From the NCBI RefSeq assembly GCF_003144245.1, contig NW_020289976.1, forward strand, positions 372,001-436,000: DNA of 64,000 bases, written 5' to 3'. A model generated the notes under the pieces. The model saw only the letters and a list, made by a program, of their open reading frames with translations, was not told the DNA's origin and did no database searches. This DNA is from Jaminaea rosea (taxonomy: Eukaryota; Basidiomycota; Exobasidiomycetes; Microstromatales). Of this stretch, positions 52,650 to 62,844 are shown piece by piece; position 1 is the first letter of the stretch; every line of letters begins with the position of its first letter. A program made the translations under genes and the position numbers.

Positions 52650-55600
52650 TCAGTCGTGCAGCTTCGCCTTGAGCTTTGTGATCCTTGTCTGCAACCCAAA
52701 GACACTCGATTGAATGCCGGTCAGACGATTATCCATCTTCGTCAGCGGGCTGGTGACGCTCATGTTGCTGCGCACGACGGTGCTCGTTGACGTAGGAGAC
52801 ACGCTTCCATCTGAGCTCGAACGCTTGGCGGATAGCTTGAGCTCGCCCGCGGCGGCGCTCAGTGCCGTACTGGGTCTACTCATTGTCGATGCCCCCTCAG
52901 AGAAGCGGTACTGCCTGCCCAGGTTTTGAGCAGATGCCCTGCGGGTAGCAGACAAGCTCTTTCGACTCCATGTCCCGCTCGCGGAACCAGACATGGCGGA
53001 CGAAAGGTTCTTAGCAGAAGCAGCAGCCAGCAGGCCGGCCCCGCTGAGTGGCGGTGACGAAGAGGATACAAGGGCCGGCCCGCCTCCAAAGGCATCGTCG
53101 TCGTCTTCCGGGAAGGAGGGAAGGCCTGAGGACGACTGAAGGCGGGCAGAGTTGCGGTACTCTTTGAGCGTTTCGCGAGAGTCTTTGCGGCGAATGCTAC
53201 GCTGGGCTGGGTGGATAGTCGAAGTGGATGAGGAGCTTGAGGAGGAGGAGGAGGACGCAGGGCCTGCGGCTGACGACGTCCCTTCTGGGCGCACGCCGTG
53301 CTCGCGACCAAACCCGAGAGAGAGATGATGCAGCTTGGAAAGTTGGCTGTGTGATCGGGTAGCACGTAGACGCGAAGCGGCCAATGTGGCTCTTGCTGCT
53401 CCTTCGGCAGTTGTAGGCACACTCAAGCGCGGCAGGGCGTCCTTACCGTACGTGGTAGGCATGGCCAAAGCAAGCGCACCGTCTGCATTGGCCGCCGCAG
53501 GAGCGAATGTCATCGCGAAGGGGGACGACATAGCGCTATGAGTCCTGAACGACTCGCCCCCACTGCTCACTCCGCTCTCTTCGGAGTCATTCGTGTGGTC
53601 GCTCACCAGCTCTGGCGTAGGGCAGTCGTTCTGACGACTGTCTCCTGCCGGACTTGGCGATGCGGCGGCGATTGCTGCGGCTGCGGCTGCAGTTGCCATC
53701 GGATTGATGTCAACCTCCTCCAGTGGGGTGGGTGGCCCAAGACTCAAGTGGGCAAGGTCGAATTCGGTAGTCGTGAAAGGTGAGCTGGCTCGCGTTTTTG
53801 GGCGCGTCGGGGTAGTGCGTTCCTGTGCCTCAAGCTTGAGCTGACGATCGCTTCGCCTCATACGCAGCATTGGACGCGCGGATGGGGCGCACAAGTGACT
53901 TGGGTCCTGCTGGTGAGCCTCAATGGTGGGCGCAGACGCAATCGCCTCGGTGGACCAGCCGGGTAGGTCAACTGACGATGTGATGTGCGCGTCGTAGCCT
54001 ATTCCGCCAGACTGGCCAGCAGATGAGCCAGAACGAGACATGAGAGGAGAGTCCGGGTCTGAGCCTCCATCTTCTGGCGACGAGGTCAGAGTCGGGCGGA
54101 TGACAATGGGATCGGGCATCGGAAGGCGGGGGCGACGCCTTTCGTGAGCTCCGAGCAGTCGCCTGCTGTGGATGGTACTGCTGCCCTTGCCATCTGTCTT
54201 CTCGATTGGAGCCAAAGTCTGCGGCGCCGACGAGTGCACCGCTGTTGGGGTCGGTGAGGCAGGCTCTACGACGACGGATGGCGCTGAGCCTCTCCGCAAC
54301 TCCTGTAATTGAGGCCGCTTGTCAAGAGAGCCACCGACCTTCTGCATGCTGAGCAACGCAGGCTCGGTATTGCTGTGCGGTAGCTGCGGTCGCGACGGTC
54401 CTGCCTGCCTCGATAACCTCCCCTGCTCGCTGAGCTGCCGTCGAGCGTCAGCACCGACTCTCTCCTCCAGCACAGCCAATCGACGCGGGAAGCTGCGCTC
54501 TTGTGAGTCAAGCCTGACCTTGCGCGCGCTCTGCAGCACAGCGGCCTCAAGCTGCTCCATTGCTTCGTTCTCGCTGAAGTTACGCTTTGCGTTTGATCCG
54601 CCTGAGCATCGCGAATCAGAGCCCATGGAGACGACACGCGAGTAAGGGGACTCGGAGCGTCGCTGCTGCTGCTGCTGTTGAGCCACAGCGCTGCGCAGTA
54701 GGGATGGATTGCGGATGGAGCTTGAGGCGGAGACGAGACGTCTAGCTGCTGTTGCTGGGGCAGGAGTGGCGGCCAAAGGGAATGGGTACGGTGAAGCTGG
54801 GATGGCGGAGGGAGGAGCGACCGAGCCGCTGTACGCTGATGAGAGGTTGGGCATGCTCGTCTTTCTCAGTGGAGTCACGTAGCGCCCGTCTCCGGGGATG
54901 GCTGCGGCAATGGCTTTGTGCAGCCTGCGACGTTGCGACAATCTGCGCTCAATACCACCATCGCGCGGTGTTGAGGCGATCATAGGAGGTGGTGACTGCT
55001 TGGCAGGGTCGGAGACGCTGCGAGTGAAAGGCGTTGACGTGATCGGCGCCGTGGCGCTCGACTCGCCCTGTTGCATGGCTCTGGGCCACGCCTCGGGCGA
55101 AGCAGCCATCGACTCACAGCCTGGTGACGTCTCCCAAATGGAGGCCAGCGTAGACTGCCGAGCTGCAGCGCTTGGCGTCGCCGCGACCCTAGTCAATGTC
55201 GACTGCGGCATCGTCTTGAACTGCTTTTCCGTTGTAAAGGCGTTGCGCTGAGGAAGTCTGCTGAACCCGACCCAAGCTACGTCGATGTCCGACCACTTAG
55301 CAGCGCCGATCTTTGACGTGTTGGGCGAGACTGGCTCTGAGAGAGGTCGACTACGACTTGGTGCCTCAACCATAGCTGCCCTTCTCGCCATGACCATGTC
55401 AACCTCCTCTGGTGAGTCGGCAAACATGGGAAACTCGTCTAGGCTGCCGTCGAACATCTGTGACAAGTGAAATGAGTCGGGCTCTATTGAGATGCTCTGG
55501 TCCTCGTCCAGCGCAGCCTGTGGTCGGCCCGCCATAACGCTCGGGCTGTGCAGGATCGAAGGTTCCTCAGCTGTTGCCATACCTGCGACATCTGTCTTGG

Positions 55601-56981
55601 TGCTGTCGACATTTGGCACGAATGGCGCTGCCACATTGAGGTAGCTTGACCAGTCGACGCCGCTGAAGAAAGAGTGCTGCTGCACATGAGCGCTTGCTTG
55701 CGACCCCAAGCGCGTCTCACGATGTGTCAAGAGCTTGATGATGAGATCCTTGAGGGTCGAGCTGACAGTCACTTGCTCGTCCAGCTGCAGGTACTGCTCA
55801 TGGTTGCAGATGCGGTGATGCGCTTCCCTGATCGTCTCTGCCCAGAAGGGGACATTCTTGAAGACCATCTCGTAGATGACGCAACCGACTGACCACCAAT
55901 CCACCTCTGGCCCATAGAAGCCCTCCGACTCTGGCTGAGGGCGGGTCATGAGCGACGAGAAGCTCGACTCATCTGCGAATGAGAAGCCCCATCTTGAGCT
56001 GGCGCCTCTCGAGCCAGTGAGGGCATTGAGGCGCTCCTCTTCTCCAAGGAGAATGTCCGGGGCGATATAATCCGGCGTTCCAGCAAGGCAAGAGTACTGG
56101 TACTGGACACGACGTCGACTTCCGTATTGCGTGAAAGGCGCTGCGGTTGCAAAGTCACAGAGCTTGAGGTGACCAGAGCGGTCGAGGAGGAAGTTGGCAG
56201 GCTTGACGTCGCGGTGGGCAAAGCCTTGTTCGTGACACCAGGTCACTGCTGCAACGATGTCTGTGGAGTAGATCTTGACGTAGGATTCGCTGAGCAAGCC
56301 TCCATCTTTGCCAAAGCCGTGAATCAGACCCGCTTGACCTGCAGAGTGAAGCAGTTGGTCGAGATCCCCTGCTGGAAAATATTGCATGACAATGTGCAGC
56401 GAGTTCTGGGACTGAAACGATGCAACGAAGTCTGGTACTGGTCTTCGACTTTGCGACTCTTGTTGACCAGCTGCAAGGAGCTGAGCCTCGAAGGAGGGAT
56501 TGCATCTGTTCGACTCGCGACGAGCTAAGCCCTTGACGACGGTCTTGAGGACGTAAAGCTGGCGGTTGAAGCGTGAGCGGACGATCTCTACGTAGGCCGC
56601 AGATGAGCGTTGCAGGCTGGTGACCGAAGGAAAGTCGCTGGTCTCGAGAGAGATCTTGGACAGCTGTTGCAGGTGAGACAAGGCTCGCAGACGAGTCGTG
56701 TTGATGTCTCTGGTCCCCAGACGGGAGCTGGACCAGAATGTCTCGAGGGCGAGGTCGACGAGCAAGTCTCTTTCGTCGCTATCGCTGTGCGCCTTGGCCT
56801 TGCCCTTGGCTTTCTCAGAGAGAGCTCGGCGGACATGAGGCGTTCGAGTAAGTTCGCTGAGGGCTGTCTGTACGGCTGCTTCAGCAAGGCAACGCTGTAT
56901 GCTGTCGTGCCTATAAGGCCAGGAGGAGGTTGAAGATGCCTGCGGTGCCGCTGCCGCTCTGCTTGAGCTCGCGACCGTCAT
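52650..56981 (-). CDS. divergent AGC kinase, DMPK/ROCK-like, with altered Gly loop and DFA motif
   Basis: An intronless frame of 1443 residues. The kinase domain spans about residues 118-450. The lysine (YVLKTV, K146), the alpha-C glutamate (FEAQLL, E165) and the catalytic loop HRDVKPANFLLD (256-267) are present, as are GTPDYIAPDILL and VDWWSVGCVIYEMVFKNVPF. The segment FWAETIREAHHRICNHE resembles the DMPK/ROCK/MRCK group of AGC kinases. Two canonical elements are changed: the Gly-rich loop reads LQRSSAAYVEIV with no glycine, and DFG is DFA (276-278). A roughly 50-residue insertion lies between subdomains VIII and IX. The 950-residue tail is Ser/Pro-rich and ends in a predicted short coiled coil (MDNRLTGIQSSVFGLQTRI). 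A role in polarity or cytokinesis would be typical for the group but is inference. Confidence 0.85.
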   Translation of the reverse strand: MTVASSSRAAAAPQASSTSSWPYRHDSIQRCLAEAAVQTALSELTRTPHVRRALSEKAKGKAKAHSDSDERDLLVDLALETFWSSSRLGTRDINTTRLRALSHLQQLSKISLETSDFPSVTSLQRSSAAYVEIVRSRFNRQLYVLKTVVKGLARRESNRCNPSFEAQLLAAGQQESQSRRPVPDFVASFQSQNSLHIVMQYFPAGDLDQLLHSAGQAGLIHGFGKDGGLLSESYVKIYSTDIVAAVTWCHEQGFAHRDVKPANFLLDRSGHLKLCDFATAAPFTQYGSRRRVQYQYSCLAGTPDYIAPDILLGEEERLNALTGSRGASSRWGFSFADESSFSSLMTRPQPESEGFYGPEVDWWSVGCVIYEMVFKNVPFWAETIREAHHRICNHEQYLQLDEQVTVSSTLKDLIIKLLTHRETRLGSQASAHVQQHSFFSGVDWSSYLNVAAPFVPNVDSTKTDVAGMATAEEPSILHSPSVMAGRPQAALDEDQSISIEPDSFHLSQMFDGSLDEFPMFADSPEEVDMVMARRAAMVEAPSRSRPLSEPVSPNTSKIGAAKWSDIDVAWVGFSRLPQRNAFTTEKQFKTMPQSTLTRVAATPSAAARQSTLASIWETSPGCESMAASPEAWPRAMQQGESSATAPITSTPFTRSVSDPAKQSPPPMIASTPRDGGIERRLSQRRRLHKAIAAAIPGDGRYVTPLRKTSMPNLSSAYSGSVAPPSAIPASPYPFPLAATPAPATAARRLVSASSSIRNPSLLRSAVAQQQQQQRRSESPYSRVVSMGSDSRCSGGSNAKRNFSENEAMEQLEAAVLQSARKVRLDSQERSFPRRLAVLEERVGADARRQLSEQGRLSRQAGPSRPQLPHSNTEPALLSMQKVGGSLDKRPQLQELRRGSAPSVVVEPASPTPTAVHSSAPQTLAPIEKTDGKGSSTIHSRRLLGAHERRRPRLPMPDPIVIRPTLTSSPEDGGSDPDSPLMSRSGSSAGQSGGIGYDAHITSSVDLPGWSTEAIASAPTIEAHQQDPSHLCAPSARPMLRMRRSDRQLKLEAQERTTPTRPKTRASSPFTTTEFDLAHLSLGPPTPLEEVDINPMATAAAAAAIAAASPSPAGDSRQNDCPTPELVSDHTNDSEESGVSSGGESFRTHSAMSSPFAMTFAPAAANADGALALAMPTTYGKDALPRLSVPTTAEGAARATLAASRLRATRSHSQLSKLHHLSLGFGREHGVRPEGTSSAAGPASSSSSSSSSSTSTIHPAQRSIRRKDSRETLKEYRNSARLQSSSGLPSFPEDDDDAFGGGPALVSSSSPPLSGAGLLAAASAKNLSSAMSGSASGTWSRKSLSATRRASAQNLGRQYRFSEGASTMSRPSTALSAAAGELKLSAKRSSSDGSVSPTSTSTVVRSNMSVTSPLTKMDNRLTGIQSSVFGLQTRITKLKAKLHD

Positions 56982-57901
56982 GCTGATGATGAAGAGTGTA
57001 TGCTAGCGACGAAGACGAAGGGCGCGACAAAAGGTATGCAGCCGGCTCTGTTTTTGCGATTCGATGCGATGCGATGCTCTCTGTTCTTGCGCGAGGCGCA
57101 CTGGACCGACGCCTAGTATGCGGTATGCTTGCGTGGGTGTGATGATGACGAGGCCGCAGGCAGCCACGGCAAAGTGGGTCGTTGCGATGATGGTATGGTG
57201 ATGACGATCAGAAGTCAACTGACCCGACTGAATGCAGTGCCGTGTCGGCCGCTTAAGCAGGCTACACTCAATCTCGAGTGTTGTTCTACTTTCCATGCGG
57301 GGTCGAGGCCACGCGAGCCACCGTCCGTCCAGTGTTGAGTCTTGCTTCCCGTCGAGAATGACGTCGGAAGCCAAAGTGTTGAATTCGATTTCAGGGCAAG
57401 CGGCGCGGGGCTACAACTTGCATATCAGGCATATCAGCCACGCAGGCGTTAGGCGCGGGCCCAGATGCCTCGCTGCGAGGCTGGGGCCCACGATCCCGAC
57501 GCTCAATCGATGGACGAGGGCGAATCCTTCGCAGCATCTCTCCGTCCCGCACCCACGCTGTCAGGGTCTAGCGCGAAAAGAAGAGCCGCCAACCAGGGAC
57601 AACGAAGGCCGCGAAGCTGACATTTGCGCACGGGAAGGACCAGCACCATCTCACCTTTGCCTCTCCCCATTGACGCTCAGCCTTGCCCACTGCCGCCAAC
57701 ATCATCTCCTCATCCTTGACTCCTACTCGCATCGCTCTCGTCGTCGTTGTTGCCGGTGGAGCTATCGCTTCTAGCTGGTTCAGACGTTCGCAAAGAGGCT
57801 CCTCATCCCCGCAGCAACCACCCCTGCCGCCAAAGAGGACGTCAGAGCAACCGTGCCAACAAGCCATCGCAGCATCGCCAGAAGAGCCGCCAGCCACCGC
57901 C
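56982..57901. promoter_or_regulatory. divergent promoter region, AGC kinase / GDB1
   Basis: This 920-nt region lies between the start of the kinase (minus) and the first ATG of GDB1 (plus). It contains GCGAT-type short repeats at 57056-57080. From 57683 onward it is open in frame with GDB1 and encodes a hydrophobic stretch without an ATG (see findings). No RNA gene was seen. Confidence 0.5.
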
Positions 57902-60900
57902 ATGTCCCCAGCTACCGCGAGACCCGCTCGTGGCGAGCCGATCGAGGTCTACGAGGTCAAGCTCGAGTACGATGGCAGCCCGTCCAAGGAGAAGAGTGTG
58001 AGCTTGTGTGGCTAAGATCAGCATACGTTGACCTCAATGGCCGCTGACAATGCCCCGATCTGCGATGCCAGTACATTCGTCTGCCTGCTCCTGTCAAGCC
58101 CCACGTACTGCGCTTCGCCTTCGACGCAGGCACTGTAGCCTCAAAGAACGGCGTGCTGTGGACTAACTTCCCTCCTGAGGGAAAGGAGTTTCGTCGTGAC
58201 CATTTCTACGAGCACAGGTGAGCGCAGGGAAAAGGCCCGGAGCGAGCCGGTACAGTCGAGTCAGTACTGATTGCGAGTGGTTCTCGCGCAGACTCCCGAG
58301 CGACTTCAGCAAGGCAAGTCACATCGACCTCTACGTGACCTCCGCCGGCGCATTCGAGTTTTACGTAGAGCATGATGCAGCCGAGGAGGAGTTGCCGTAC
58401 CCGACGCCCTCGCAGCCTTTGGGCTCGGCTCAGTCCGAGCGCAAGCGCGTCCAGTCAAAGCACGGCTACTTCAACGTTGATCCCGTTCTCACTTTTCCGC
58501 CTCGCACTCGCATCCTGGACCCCAAGACGGGGCAGCCATCCGCCGATGGAGGCAAGGTGTTAGCTGGCAAGGAAGGCGTCCTCAGCCAGACGGCCATTAC
58601 TGCCCTCTCGTTCTTCGCCAAGTGGGCTGGTCCTCTGAGTCAATGGGCTCCTCACCTCGACGTCGCCTCCAAGGCTGGCTACAACATGATCCACTACACC
58701 CCCCTGCAAGTGCGTGGCACCTCTAACTCACCGTATTCCATCGGCGACCAGCTCGACTTCTCGCACGAAATGTTCGATGACAAGGCTGGCAAGAGCTCCA
58801 CGCCTGCCGAGAGAGCAGACACGCTCAAAGCTTGGCTTGGAAAGATCAAGCGCGAGTACGGCATGCTCAGCCTTATGGATGTTGTGCTTAATCACACGGC
58901 CCACTCGAGCGCCTGGCTCAACGATCACCCCGAGGCAGGCTACAGCCCGCACAACTCGCCGCACCTCACGCCAGCCGAGGAGCTCGATCGTGCTCTCATC
59001 GATTTCTCAAACAATCTTGCGTCTCTTGGACTGCCTGACGACCCGAAGTCGCCTACTGATGTCCAGAAGATTATGGACGGCGTCAAGAGCAAGGTCCTCG
59101 ACAAGCTTCAGCTCTGGCAGTACTACGTCATCGACGCGAAGGCGGTCAAGGAGGCCGTCGCAGCAGGATGGGACGCCGAGTCGGAAGGTCAGGCCAATGG
59201 CAACAGCGCCAAGTCGACTCAATCGCTTGCTAAGCAGCTCGAGGAGAAGGCGCTGCAGAACAAGTTGCACTTCGGAGAGCGCTACATCACCACCCTCGAC
59301 GTACTTACGACAGTCGCCATCTTGCGCTCTCAATTCGGCTCCAAGGACGCCGCGTTGGACGCTTTGAGCAAAGCGGTAGACGAGCTCAACGCTCCTCTAT
59401 ATGCCACGTACGACGATGATCTGAAAGCCATCGTGGCGAACCTCTCAGGAAGACTGACCTACATGCGCCTTGAAGAGGGCGGCCCAAAGATGGGGCCCAT
59501 CACCAAGGACAAGCCCTTCTGCGAGCCCTACTTTACCCGTCTTGCTCCGAACAACAAGCACCATCCCAAGGCAATAGCCGTCGCAAACAATGGCTGGATC
59601 TGGGCTGCCGATCCGCTCATGGACTTTGCCTCGTCCAAGTCCCGCGTCTACCTCCGCCGCGAGGTCATTGCGTGGGGCGACACGGTCAAGCTGCGCTATG
59701 GCTCGGAACCAAAGGACTCACCTTGGCTTTGGAAGCATATGGAGGAGTACGTCGCCCTGAGCGCCGAAATGTGCGACGCATTCCGCATCGACAATTGCCA
59801 CTCCACTCCTGTCCACGTGGGCGAGTACTTCCTCGACGTAGCGAGAAGGCACAACCCCAATCTGTACGTTTGTGCCGAGCTCTTCACCGGATCAGAGGAG
59901 ATGGACGTCTACTTTGTCTCCCGGCTGGGACTCAATGCACTGATTCGGGAGATGGAAAATGGGCACGACCCGAAAGAGGAATCGCGTCTGTTGTACCGTT
60001 TTGGCGTGAACAAGCCAATCGGTAGCATGGACAAGGACTGTCTCTCCAAGTCTGGCTCCGTTTTGCTGCCTGGCAGCAACTCACCGACCCCAGCTACCGT
60101 CGTGCCGCACCCAGGCTCATCCCCTGATGCTCTCTTCATGGACGTCACGCACGACAACGAGACTCCGACGAAGAAGCGCACAACGGAGGACATCATTACC
60201 ATGGGGGCTCTCGTTGCCTTCTCGTGGTCTGCGACTGGCTCGACCAAGGGTGTCGACGAGCTGTACCCTGACCTGCTTGATCTCGTTAACGAGAAGCGCA
60301 TGTATGAGGTCTATGATGGGCCTGAACAGCGCGGGATTGGTTATGTGAAGCGAATTGTCAACGCGCTGCATCGCGAGATGGTTGAAGACGGGTTCGAGGA
60401 GGGGCACGTCCATCAAGAGGGCGACTATATCATGTTCCATCGAGTCCATCCCAAGACACACAAGGGCTATCTCTGCATTGCGCACACCGCCTTCAACAAC
60501 CGAGGCAAGGCTCGGGGCCACGTCGCTCCCATCCGTCTTGACCGCACCAAGGTTCAGTACATCACCGGCAAGACGCTTGAAATCACCGATCGCAACGCAT
60601 CCAAGGACGCAAAGACTCTCAAAGGCTTTGCCAGCCAGCTGGTTGACGTACCCGCGCCTGAGGTTACCGAGGGCCGTAAAATCGACGGCGACTTCTACTC
60701 GGAGATCAACGTACCTCAAGAGTTCCCTCCCGGTTCGATCATGCTTTTCGCCAGCGCAATGGAAGGCTTGGCCTCAGACCTCGACGAGCTGTGTCGCTCT
60801 GGCGCAAAGGAGGCTTTCGCCGAGCTCGACCTTATTGACCTCAACGTCGTTCTGCACCGCGCCGATGGCGAGGAGAAGGACAGCACGGAAGGACAAGACG

Positions 60901-62744
60901 GTGTGTACAAAATCCCGGGTCACGAAGAGCTGGTCTATTGTGGCTTGGAGGGCTGGATGCACCCTCTTCGCCAGGTGATGAAGCACAATGATCTCGGACA
61001 TCCTCTGTGCGCCCACCTTCGAGACGGCACTTGGGCCCTCGACTACGTGCATGGTCGTCTTGAGAAGCAGCTAGCCATGTTCCCCCGCCTGACCAAGCCG
61101 GCGCAGTGGCTCAAGGAGCGCTTCGACCAAATCAAGAGTACTGTGCCCTCGTTCATGAGACCCAAGTACTTTGCACTCACCGTGACCACAGCCTATGACG
61201 CTGCGGTTGCGCGAGCTATCGAGCACATGAGTCCCTTCATTCGAGAGGGCCACCCCTTCATTCACTCACTGGCACACTGCGCGGTCCAAATGAACGGTGA
61301 AGTCAAGTCAGCAAGCCTTTGGCACGACAGACCGAGCGCCTCAATGGCTGCTGGTCTGCCTCACTTTGCCGCCTCGTGGGCAAGATTGTGGGGTCGTGAT
61401 GTATTCATCTCGCTGAGGGGGCTTTACTTGACGACGGCGATGCATCAGTATGCGCGCGAGCACATCTTGAGCTTTGGATGCACGCTCAAGCACGGCTTGA
61501 TTCCTAACTTGCTCAACTCGACGACCAATCCCAGGTACAATTGCCGTGATGGCCCATGGTTCTTCGCTCAAAATGTCCAAGACTATGTCAAGATGGTGCC
61601 CGGCGGCGAGTCCATCCTCCAGGAGAAGGTCAAGCGTCGCTTCCCGCTCAATGACGAATGGGTGCCCGTCGACTCTCCCAAGGCATTTTCTCACGAGAGC
61701 ACTGTGGCTGAGCTGATCGAGGAAATACTCCAACGCCACGCCTCTGGTATCCATTTCCGCGAGCACGACGCCGGACCAAAGATCGATGAGCACATGAAGG
61801 ACGAAGGCTTCAACATCGACATTGATCCTGATTGGTCGACGGGGATGATCTTCGGTGGCAATGCATGGAACTGCGGTACCTGGCAGGACAAGAATGGGTC
61901 TAGCACCAAGGCTGGAAATCGTGGTCACCCAGGCTCGCCGAGGGATGGAGCCGCCATTGAGATCACTGCCTTGCTCAAGAGCACCCTCACCTGGGTCGAC
62001 TCGCTGCGCAAGCGTGGCCTCTGGCTACAAGGCAAGGATGGGGTCACGGCGATGATTGGCGGGAAGAAGACGTTGGTCAGCTACGCAGATTGGGCAGAAC
62101 TGATCCAGCGATCATTTGAGAGGTGCTACTGGGTTCCCCTCGACTCAGCACAGGACGGAAGCTTCCGGGTGGACCCTGGGCTCATCAACCGCCGAGGTAT
62201 CTACAAGGATGTCTTTGGTTCGGGCAAGGGGAGGGAATGGTCCGACTATCAGTTCAGGTCCAATTTCCCCATCGCTATGTGCGTTGCTCCGGAGCTCTTC
62301 GACAAGGAGCATGCACAAATCGCCCTGCAGGCTGCACACAATGTCCTCAAGGGGCCGCTGGGCATGCGTACCCTCGACCCAAGCGACATGAACTATCGTG
62401 GAGACTACGACAACGCGAATGACTCGACGGACTTCCATCTCGCTCAGGGCTGGAACTACCACAACGGCCCTGAGTGGGTGTTCCCCACTGGGTTCTTCCT
62501 TCGAGCTTGGGTCTTGTTCCACGGGAAAGAGGAGGGAGACGAGGCATATCACCATGTCTCGTCTTTGCTCGTTGAGCACACGAAGCATATCGCTTCGAGC
62601 CCTTGGGCTGGTCTGCCCGAGTTGACCAACTCCAACGGGCAGTATTGCAGAGATTCGTGTGCGACGCAGGCTTGGAGCGCGAGTACTATCCTCGATGCGC
62701 TGTACGAGATTTGGGAGCAGCGAGGGGGCGGGGGCAACAAGTGA
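57902..62744 (+). CDS. GDB1: glycogen debranching enzyme
   Basis: This bifunctional enzyme has 4-alpha-glucanotransferase and amylo-alpha-1,6-glucosidase activities and clears branch points during glycogen breakdown. Exons are 57902-57997, 58072-58217 and 58292-62744, giving 1564 residues (yeast Gdb1 is 1536); introns are 74 nt each. Junctions give KEKSYIRLPAPVKPHVLRF and DHFYEHRLPSDFSKASHIDLY, both family-like. The GH13-type transferase half shows MDVVLNHTAHSS, the nucleophile region AFRIDNCHSTP and YVCAELFTGSEEMD. The GH133 glucosidase half shows HFAASWARLWGRDVFISL, MIFGGNAWNCGTWQDK and the end block of the family. It is convergent with CIA30, with 100 nt between stops. The start is the first in-frame ATG after the nearest upstream stop, although the frame is open for another 73 codons upstream. 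Confidence 0.96.
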
Positions 62745-62844
62745 GACGAGTAGACGTGATAGAGAAAAGCGTCGAGGCGAGACTGCGCGAATAGTGTTAC
62801 ATTTGAAATCTGAAGCAACGTTTACAATTGCTCATCCGCTCAGC

